A stretch of 18,643 bases of DNA, taken from assembly GCA_945947925.1 (NCBI GenBank), contig CAMEZU010000010.1, forward strand, positions 1 to 18,643. Reading direction: 5' to 3'. Each line of letters opens with the position of its first letter. The first letter of the stretch is position 1. The stretch comes from an uncultured Verrucomicrobiota bacterium (GTDB lineage: Bacteria; Verrucomicrobiota; Kiritimatiellia; RFP12; UBA1067). This document shows, piece after piece, positions 12,101-15,900 of this stretch. The notes under the pieces were generated by a model. That model had not been told where the DNA came from. It saw nothing but the letters and a program-made list of their open reading frames with translations, and searched no databases. Position numbers and translations under genes: made by a program.

Positions 12101-12396
12101 ATGCCGATCTGCAGCGGATACAGCGCGTCGTCGACGAGCTGAGAACCGGCGCCCACGTGTTCCACCTTCCAGACCGTGGAGGCATCACCCTTCGTGCGCT
12201 GGATCAGGCGCACCTTGAAGTACACCGATTCGCCCGAGGTCAGCGGGTTGGCGATCGTCGCGTAAGGCGCGCGCGCCGTACCCTCCTGGGTGCAGGGACG
12301 GATTTCGTAGATGTCACCGCCCGCGCCGAACGCGGTGGCGCCGGCCGTCAGTCCGGTCGCCAGGGTGAATGCCTTGAGGAGTTTGTTGGTCATCAT
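127..12396 (-). CDS. Giant secreted protein with Tsp3-like calcium loops and LamG domain
   Basis: Complete 4,089-residue gene. Residues 1 to about 25 (Lys5, Lys8, then a hydrophobic run with Ala20-Thr21-Ala22) form a Sec signal peptide, so the protein acts outside the cytoplasm. Order of parts: about 28-1110, successive Ig/PKD-like beta-sandwich modules, with PKD-like residues around 840-865; about 1290-2470, scattered Asp-rich thrombospondin-type-3-like loops (DTDGDGLPDGWE type) between longer unique regions; about 2488-2713, LamG-like jellyroll; about 2970-3170, a second loop cluster (PDWWE type); about 3450-3475, an Asp-rich loop of the form YDTDDNGEYTPGE; about 3655-3764, a fibronectin-III-like module; about 3766-3875, a carboxypeptidase-regulatory/SdrD-like beta module containing GLPKGTYYVRAYVDSN; about 3890-3920, a last PDAWE loop; then a beta-rich C-terminus ending FFKVTLEK. 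Role inferred: calcium-stiffened surface adhesin or glycan-binding scaffold. No catalytic motif, LPXTG or PEP-CTERM tail was seen. A second ATG follows the first directly, so the start may be one codon later. Confidence 0.97.
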   Translation of the reverse strand: MMTNKLLKAFTLATGLTAGATAFGAGGDIYEIRPCTQEGTARAPYATIANPLTSGESVYFKVRLIQRTKGDASTVWKVEHVGAGSQLVDDALYPLQIGIYVSGQLRYATLIDASSNAASGFTDLVFEYKTRAGDFALPVVLAAVSSSGDSVPASDSDESLSYLLNRTDKWSLGNDAGQNCNLWFWTPEFPVTPPDGTRSQDYSLSQSGIYVQTVDFDGEWEVAKGEPGQLWRSVHQNSTITVGATPKLEAIAAPEDAVTLHVWSTDDSAVRIKGGHVEKIVVGYDGVTPIEKETVVGDITLAGGQMTADFQIEGVAQGKSCNLVLSPWVGYNYSNGTGARIQDYVEVPVKCIEPMPPTVVVECDRKIAYADGDYMNYGALLTVYLSQGYDASDLEVTVTPTFADGATAAWGDYVRFSTTQDEVTALPEAVLPKVTIPAGSTAKQQIYAFFLRGDTHTSGSSRMVFTPSITDEAALAEIRDFTAAGLEVRANAPVITTPSEGAVIDGICGDDIEFTLAVSDTYADISDDKTGYKIFIKYRSSDAFKQLDGVYYVGEGNVLMQLADDGAGGYNKTTNLPIINYPASGEGLASQVYVVSPVSGKKSEVRNFTANIKEARTSNVVTVGGADVFHEGDQATFQITISEKNDTGSTIYAFLKASDNVKAGMISGAQMFVICDDTDLTKTKGLPINNYQNATAASKIKFLDGYSEDAGGLGMTFEVVLCTSQTWNPAKKIAGYDSNYLNLTVFNLDPTITRVEMNGFESEGNGYVFPNKVPKGMTQNFVAVVADKGQYDVKNTEEPFQCKWTATLAGVGAIKTETIEGDPATHPFVYDFPRAGEWTLKLQVKDKDMEDWSETTYSIGVSVLDNPQVMVIAPESLYENDRTGKIQVQLSYWDSLFTDKLKVKVTVSEYSAGKANAGFLKLDNQYADAEAGVYYVEIGDALPVDLLIEDMDGTEVSSLYGFTVKAEVVSDTELPTSHTAASEYYVSDQARVLVNNMEPVCIVNPQENTNRWEVAGGVAMTHPIRWQVKSDVEGDFTGIPSFPGIKVSFLGCQNASEQYVTESASGVFYPDFGDSQGDQDVTLIIEDKDGGYQSWTWQFKVTPSKFLTTIATGPFGGMTSSPLSKKYSLLGGNKLGQGHTWVDGATFSSAKNFNLRWNCSKDVSKQVYAFGYKVARPNDDGTLDGMDIALDPTGGAQAGVTPAQFYRYPMADLAADDPGYKDSFFYCWILHSSSGEGDKTESILGNTILPERPGQVGSGIVKLPTEQTQDGSYVDTQVEAIFAKEWMPSDNLGDINQDGVPDAFAMADWNGGNLIALAVGDDAGEDVIVANDLRDLAGGNPDQDFLPGCLTRNADGVTFGVTAGSSYAPIGLPFTTRLELRGFAAGLNATDLTTSDIDFDEYEQAAWEAYARANVLDPSTPDLKKWTPEPTGKSGRMDPTMADTDGDGLPDGWEYFFWYSAHVWYPAGAPAANPRTGQKYVYERFNVNNILEGDEIPAADVEARFNPCEPLPENWLANDPDFDNDGLSDLEELILGTNPTHWDTDGDHMCDGWEVMMSLDPLNGSKTGNADGDYMAYFTTYGTPCIVKENGATVEVLLGLVPGRDWDTETKEVIRDVVVKGFTFAAKQTVDGEGNPVYLTYGLPTDVNPKGGEAEGYGFTMVDTASITPGDIEVTAGSTVDTEACYVLVHDQVRDAFGFDPRTGWYKDAAGYVASRWNPGVNQTLSLFDTTGVAVNTRAYNDYDEYLVMKYRLDYGIVYSEHEPNGKTTWDLMRAKTTNPSIVVAPTADDNDDGDNAADADGENADGENAEDKPDTTTIDISNAVADAFHAAGSNKTPVLGHGADTDGDGVPDGWELYMYRNPSAGPDASEDGIGMRGMADFDGDRLPYAAEYAGTDSCNAYAGCPSIYAHHPGNATGWFNKFFPTHPGSILVRDPMHKWDGNEDGRDTDGDGVWDSDEGGAWATDFYNDGNVFETKLGFVYGTPADDGIQCCIRGAGMNPCSVDSDLDGIPDGWEMQHAGVPVNAATLTTVAPKGVSAVEFGEIPLSPSTFVADGLTQPLATGNEAANADENAAPAPAVIYIAGGMDATWPGDATTDPAEKGLSYDELLKTSRDVDFDHDGLQNFQEYQVQAVRHFRYDDMTTPLMGRLLEETDEGRTQKFLGYMPFDNASAEATAGLFGALADAANDELARVAIGEWNEDVWRQLGYFASPAHEWDRAITCAMLVNPAYMVPVIGEINTIASCAGYVTTDPRMADTDGDGMDDFYEMFHGLNPILGTDPVEDSVRESNWVGGKKGDIVSAVWASLAYPSMDPVLTYNAYWNPWIMPDYNLEAGRKGGAPGTAREMIQAPEAYDPVLYPWIMGSPMADADGDGIRNANESVKANVTSPAPLHSDPTPLWFTEATTPSSFVAQYYAMSPRVAVMNSINWNLDVAPAALSPDELPFAYMFNFEEGEGYDTDNDMVPDSREVTTTATRASDVLRYDDPNRRQALWFNGTDGFAMTPDAQYRPTQAVDLFKQFTVECWVCPEQTGVDQTIIDRSCAYEGDALNKDARAIRANFRVGLAADGRVYGMFDNDDALESGLNYPVSCQRVYGMQLPLNRWSHVALAYDGKALSMYVNGALVKTAQTSLIPANGTRVVQQNAGSTNMLDDVEYTFTPGFLYLGARPKADGFTALPVDRLGLLDVENDSFYEHFKGYVDEVRIWDGARSSDEIANNYLRRYTFDNVKANRDAVYASALADGTRNDNDGLPDLPAELIYHYNFMTLPGALKAADVAKEPVGFTANVLGAAMNDYAGEGIDTTGLYVDADMSLKGEAFGKAAGDMLVGWWSGCPARSTVYSDYHVIPWIENTVGHLPRLDGGCDDTLLYSERTVGAYLPPEALELEKFTFANSANPYASVIGSWDIDQRLFMTQRAAEAMGGPLTDVANRFSFSDGRKFNGSTDLVPMGGAFAKACTAMWDGMASDNWEYTRADEDADGLPDWWEEYARNNYCENVDPTDPLNWDTLVTYRGMEMTASQAYLIDIALGLQPDGTINEELASRVDSDHNGIPDWWEKIFGVDGAGSYADSDNDGLSNYAEYLLSFVFDLGKIFDPGNAYSVNDYDIDYFFPIGQLYAGEIFSDNDMMEDDWEGKQTAGYVNRFVWDAASDNDEDGWSAFAECRYANFVSPIVAGGSSHMLGDAEMKDFPIPTLKLTLRYNQSQQLVSGAGGNAGQGGNADQNDTAGNQEENTLAPIIVKTYTKKNNDQADNVVPDAVFKIRPGEAVDRTLYLGAFAKHIVRGTLTPGYVDGGSFDMEFYPMPQNENYTWTYTDEDGTVNYLGGTYEDYMYYFNLFGPERVRITAGTPEWVRFADDGAFTITRDGESSQGYICFKGERAGEIDLTSGEFSFDMSKCERWLLEGTNSMVNVASSVFRINYRSKLPVLQQNKLDLFLGTPNVGAVREGKNRIVAFYDTDDNGEYTPGEPLGFAGDVDVSWKQGAATIELTDTTPVITRMTLAAANDADNGGGTDDGEGASGAVTDRFVLYGNEDGDYRALAAGHLSGGDYQRIRIVRTLVNGYSIGTLTIPNTVVVDKWIHLKQRPYIFEGDVLSDTSLDLDWEKFQSEVLNSTGVKGNKIDVTNVVYRIVLGNGSVSLNDTNNLFSVATVRHFDPTSQRVAPTLVSPGVGGNSIVYAAHPTFKWTMGKYNTYTAFQLQIMKGSSVVWDSGTRRAPARDANGNYTFEADAYVGDALAVGERYTWRVTMYNAKFRDPLWSTNVQTFVMNPSVIDSGAIDVCVKYFGPALADGTVRVEAFDTPDFTGMPVARAVADATEVATYGVEHKANAKLIGLPKGTYYVRAYVDSNTRGTRSAKDDWESWGYACPRERSAKMFTPSTIVVSPEAASGQVVPVFIEDVDRNGNNLPDAWEVANGSTLNPGANNVTDVLTGGIAVNKALSELIERENATLPGGMAGQIMTTLASPSFQAMVFGLDMPAGGSVAATLADATEVVDGSVAITDAQFDPTAKTVTLTVEADVENAYANTLGGALYTFDASSTTVKCTVWRKATLAESGWTKVAVKSVTIGREAAKVVVNLSEVDIGEGGFFKVTLEK
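2890..3487 (-). repeat. C-terminal Tsp3-like calcium-loop cluster (PDWWE type)
   Basis: Within the 4,089-residue protein (residues about 2970-3170) Asp-rich loops recur: DEDADGLPDWWE, DSDHNGIPDWWE, DSDNDGLSNYAEY, SDNDMMEDDWE and DNDEDGWSAFAE. Alternating Asp/Asn side chains followed by a hydrophobic residue and an acidic end match thrombospondin type 3-like calcium-binding loops. In this cluster Trp-Trp replaces the Gly-Trp of the upstream cluster. The repeats are similar at protein level and are not identical DNA repeats. Confidence 0.8.
4258..4935 (-). other. LamG-like (concanavalin-type) jellyroll domain
   Basis: Residues about 2488-2713 of the 4,089-residue protein read as a LamG-like jellyroll. 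It opens with ALWFNGTDGFAM, has FTVECWVCPEQ as the second strand, then WSHVALAYDGKALSMYVNGA, and closes with GYVDEVRIWDGARSSDEI. These are the hallmark strands of the laminin-G/pentraxin-like fold (Laminin_G_3 type), which in secreted bacterial proteins usually binds glycans or proteins. The domain separates the two classes of calcium loop. Confidence 0.88.
4990..8525 (-). repeat. N-terminal Tsp3-like calcium-loop array (PDGWE type)
   Basis: Residues about 1291-2469 hold about a dozen Asp-rich loops separated by long unique stretches. They include INQDGVPDAF, DTDGDGLPDGWE, DFDNDGLSDLEE, DTDGDHMCDGWE, DTDGDGVPDGWE, DFDGDRLPYAAE, DTDGDGVWDSDE, DSDLDGIPDGWE, DFDHDGLQNFQE, DTDGDGMDDFYE, DADGDGIRNANE and DTDNDMVPDSRE. 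Asp at positions 1, 3 and 5 of each loop fits calcium coordination. Loops are often preceded by a short Met-Ala or Pro-Met-Ala (MADTDGDG, PMADADGDG). The spacing is too wide for a compact thrombospondin stalk, so each probably joins neighbouring beta domains. Confidence 0.85.
6968..6997 (-). repeat. Perfect 15-bp tandem repeat, two copies, in coding sequence
   Basis: The 15-base unit GCATTCTCGCCGTCC (plus strand) occurs twice head to tail, and the next three bases start a third copy. On the coding strand it encodes ADGEN-type pentapeptides (DADGENADGENAEDK) inside an acidic low-complexity linker at residues about 1787-1820 of the giant protein. A 15-base unit is five codons, so gain or loss by slippage would keep the frame. 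Confidence 0.9.
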
Positions 12397-12407
12397 ATGG
12401 TTAGGTT

Positions 12408-12413
12408 CCCCTT
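12408..12413 (-). promoter_or_regulatory. Ribosome binding site of the 4,089-residue gene
   Basis: Read on the coding strand this is AAGGGG, 11 bases before the first of two consecutive ATG codons (12396-12394 and 12393-12391) and 14 before the second. It sits in the 27-base gap after the lipoprotein gene, which is too short for a clear promoter and supports co-transcription. Confidence 0.7.
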
Positions 12414-12423
12414 CTGCTGAAAA

Positions 12424-12996
12424 TCACTTCTTCCCGTGGAAGTCCTTCTGGACCTGCCGCATCACAAAAGCCTTCGCCTCGCGCTCGTAGGCGGCGGCAT
12501 CCTTCGCCGCGGCCGCCTCGTCCTTCTCGAGCTTCGCCGTCCGCGCCCGGTTCGCGTCGCGTGCCTGCAGGGCCGCCTCGAGCTCCTTCGCCTTCGCGAA
12601 CAGCTCCGGGTTGTCCTCCGGGAGGCCCTTCTTCTTCTTCGCGTTCAGTTCCGCCACGACCGGCACAAGCTCGGCGACCGCCTTGTCCAGCTCCGGCTGC
12701 GCCTCGCGCGCGGCCTTCAGCTCCTCCGCGATCTTCGCCACCTTCGCCAGGCGCTCCGTGCGGCCCGCGTTATAGTCCTTGAGCCGGGCGACATACGCCT
12801 CGTTCGTCATCGACGCGATGCGCGTCGCGTCCACGCTCGGCGGCGCCTTCGGCTCCGTCGCGGGCTTGGCCTCGGCGGGCGCCTCGGGCTCCGCCGGCTT
12901 CTCGGCCTCCTTGCGGCAACCGACGAGGGCGAGGGCGCCCGTAAGCGCCACCGCCGCCGTCTTCACGAGGCTCCGCTTGAGGAACTCAGTTCTCAT
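12424..12996 (-). CDS. Small coiled-coil lipoprotein between the two giants
   Basis: A 190-residue protein of no family I recognise. Residues 1-26 are a lipoprotein signal peptide: Arg/Lys at 2, 7, 8 and 12, a hydrophobic Ala/Leu run, and the lipobox LVGC with the lipidated Cys at 27. The residue after Cys is Arg, not Asp, so under the enterobacterial rule outer-membrane sorting would be expected; the rule is unproven here. Residues 28-54 are a Pro/Ala/Glu/Lys tether. About 65-123 and 131-184 are Ala/Glu/Lys/Leu-rich and predicted to form two long helices, broken by GLPEDNP at 124-130, so the molecule looks like a helical hairpin. The ATG is set by a strong AAGGAG at 13009-13004 and overlaps the preceding gene by 11 bases. 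Possible roles, all inferred: membrane anchor, spacer to peptidoglycan, or Skp-like periplasmic holdase for the giant neighbours. Confidence 0.93.
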   Translation of the reverse strand: MRTEFLKRSLVKTAAVALTGALALVGCRKEAEKPAEPEAPAEAKPATEPKAPPSVDATRIASMTNEAYVARLKDYNAGRTERLAKVAKIAEELKAAREAQPELDKAVAELVPVVAELNAKKKKGLPEDNPELFAKAKELEAALQARDANRARTAKLEKDEAAAAKDAAAYEREAKAFVMRQVQKDFHGKK

Positions 12997-15900
12997 AGTA
13001 ATTCTCCTTCTTGAGGACCTCGACGTTGAAGGGCTTCAGACGCGTGTCGATCGCCCAACGGAAGAACACCGGCACCTTTCCGTGCTCGCGGACCCAGTCG
13101 TACCAGCCCGCGCTGTAGCCCGGGCTCTCCGTGCCGAACGGATCCTTGACCTCGATCCGGCTGATGTACGTGTCCGGATCGAACGAGTCCTCGTGGAACA
13201 CGAACCACCGCAGCGGGATCCAGTTGTTCGCATTGCTCTCGTGCGTGAGGCCGTTCGCCAGGATGCCCGTGATCTTGAACGTCGCGTTCGTCCAGCCCCA
13301 CTCGCCGTCCGCCGCGTAGTCCCACGACGTCGAGCCCGGCTCCAGGCCGCGCATGATGTACGGCGTCCAGGCCTGACCGTAGTACGGACTCGCCGCGTCC
13401 TCCGTCCGGTTCGTGATCTGCATGAAGACGCCCATCTTCAGGTTCGTCACTGCGGCCGAGCCCTGATAGCCCTCGACGATCGCCGGGAGCGGCGGCTCCG
13501 CCATGCCCGCCTTCAGCGCGAGGTGGCCGACCGTCGGATCCATGTCGAGCCAGTACATCTCCGTCAGCGTCATGTTCGTGATCACCGCGCCGCTGAGCGC
13601 CATGAAGTCGGCGAGCTGCACCTCGTCCGCGTCCGGATTCGCCCAGTCGCGGCCGTACGCGTCCTTGTGGTTCACGAGCCAGTCGACGACCGCATTGCGG
13701 TAGCGGTTGTCCTCCGTAAGGCCCAGGCCGAGGAGGCTGTCCTTGATCTTCGCCGACGCCACGACCGTCACGTTGTTCGACGCGCCCGCCCCCACGTTCA
13801 CCGTGTAGGTGCGCGGCTCGGGGAGCGCCGTCGCCAGCGCCGGACGCCCGTTCGTCGTCACCGTGCCGAGCTCGAACCACGGGTCGACCCGGTACGTGAT
13901 GTTCGTGCCGCGCGCGCTGCCCTTCTGGATCACCAGGATCTGGCTCGCGTTCGTCTCCACCGCGTCGCCCACCGTCTGGTAGATGTGGCCGAGCGTCGAG
14001 TCGAGGTTGCAGTAGACGATGATGCTCGAGCCGTTCGGCGTCGGATGGTCGGGATCGATCACCTGGCCCTCGTTGATCCGGCCCGGCGTGTGGCCCATCA
14101 CGTTCACCCAGACGTTCGACGTCTGGCCGCTCTCGTTGACGACGCCCAGCGAGGCCGGCACGCCGCCGTCATCGTTGCCGATGTAGAGGAAGTCGGAGCC
14201 CGGCATCAGCTTGTTCAGCGTGTTCACCGTGTTCGTCGGATGGTAGTAGTCCGCATAGAAATCGTACTTCGCCCACCAGTTCGTGCCGATCGTCACGACC
14301 TCGTGCTCGACGACGCCGCTCGCGCGCACCAGACGCAGGCCGATCGGGTCCATGCCCGAGATCTCGCCCTCGCGGCTCACCGTCAGCGTCGGGTTCTGGA
14401 TGTTCCAGACGCCGTCCAGCGTGCCGTCGTCGACCTTCAGGTTGCCCTTCTTCTTCGCCTCGGCGTTCGCGAGGACGCGGAAGACCATGTTCGAGGCCGC
14501 GTTGAGGAGATTCTTCTTCGTGCCCGCGAGGTCGCGGTCACCGAAGATGCCGAGCGTGTTCGTCACCACCAGGCCCGTGTTGTTGTCACCCTCGACGAGC
14601 TCGACCTTCCAGCCCGTGATGTCCGCCTCGGCCGGCACCGCCACCTCGATGAACTGATAGGCGTTGTCCGTGTTGTAATAGTTGTAGTCGTAATCGCCGA
14701 ACAGGTTCACCTCGTTGATCCACGCCCAGTGCGGCGCGACCGTGTCGAGGATGCTGTATGCCGCGAACGCGTCCTTGCCGCGGTTGTGGTCCACCGGCTT
14801 GTACCAGCGCGGGTTCGTCCAGTCCGCCTGCGAGAGGTAGTTCGTCATCGGCTTCGTCGCGCCCACCTGGTAGTAGACGACCTCGAGCATGTACTGCACG
14901 ACCGAACCCGACGCACTCGAAGGCGAGATCACCGCGTCCGGCGCCGTCACGTAGCTCGAGCGGAACACGAGGTTCGTGCCCGTCGCCGGCGCCAGCCACG
15001 CGCTCTTCGCGCCGGCCCGGCCCTTCCAGTTCTCGAAGCCCCACGGGATGTCGTTCTCGAACCAGTGCAGACGCACCATCGGCTGACGCTCGAAGTCGAT
15101 CTCGTCCGGCAGCTGCGCCGCATAGACCTCGCACTGCACGCCCCAGCTCTCGTTGCAGAGCGGCTGCTGACCCTCGCTCGGCACCCCGCCGACCGCCTTC
15201 GTGCCGCTCAGGTCCGTGCGGAACGCGCCGACGTTGCGGAACGCGACACGCGCACGCACCGCCTCCGAGACGAGCACTTCGTCGATCAGGACGCGCACCG
15301 GCGTGTCGAAGCCCTCCGGCGCACGGTTGTCCATCTTCGTGTCCGTCACGCCCGCGACACCCGTCACGCCCAGGCGGAACGCGTTGTAGCCCTCGCCCGG
15401 CTCGGTCTTGAAGGTGTACGTCGTGTACGTCGTGTTCGAGACCGCGAAGGCCGCGAGGCGCTTCCAGTTCGCCGCCGGCGTCCCGTCCGTCGCACCGTAC
15501 AGCGTGACCTGCGCCGGCTGCGACGCCGCGAGGCCGTCGTACTTGCGGGCGCGGAACGTCACTTCGCCCACCACGTTCGACGTGAACGTCGGCGTCTGCA
15601 CGAACGGCGGATGCTGGATGTACGTCTGGTCGTTGCGCTTGTCGGTGCCGTCCGTCACCGAGTTGTTCAGCGCCAGCGACTGGCCCTGCTTCGAAATCGA
15701 CGTCGTGACGTCCGGCAGGTACATGCGCTTCTCGCCGTCCCTCCCGAGGTCGTCCAGGCCCAGCGTGCGGAGGTTCCAGCCCCACCAGCAGCCCGCGTCG
15801 AGTATCGGCTCGTCACGGCAGTACGCCTCGGTGATGTAGATCTCGCCGTACTTCGGATCCTTCGACGCAGCCGCTGCGTTCACCACCGCCGGATCCATGA

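Noticed and set aside
2569..12420. A plus-strand open frame of 3,283 codons opposite the giant gene
   Set aside because: It is the exact codon-for-codon mirror of the minus-strand gene, and its Arg/Val/Asp/His-rich translation has no signal peptide or domain. It exists because the sense gene avoids TTA, CTA and TCA.
14586..15785. A minus-strand frame of 399 codons within the partial giant
   Set aside because: It is an out-of-frame shadow, rich in Gly, Arg, Ala and Pro with no domain, while the overlapping frame reads lamin-tail-like and jellyroll-like domains.
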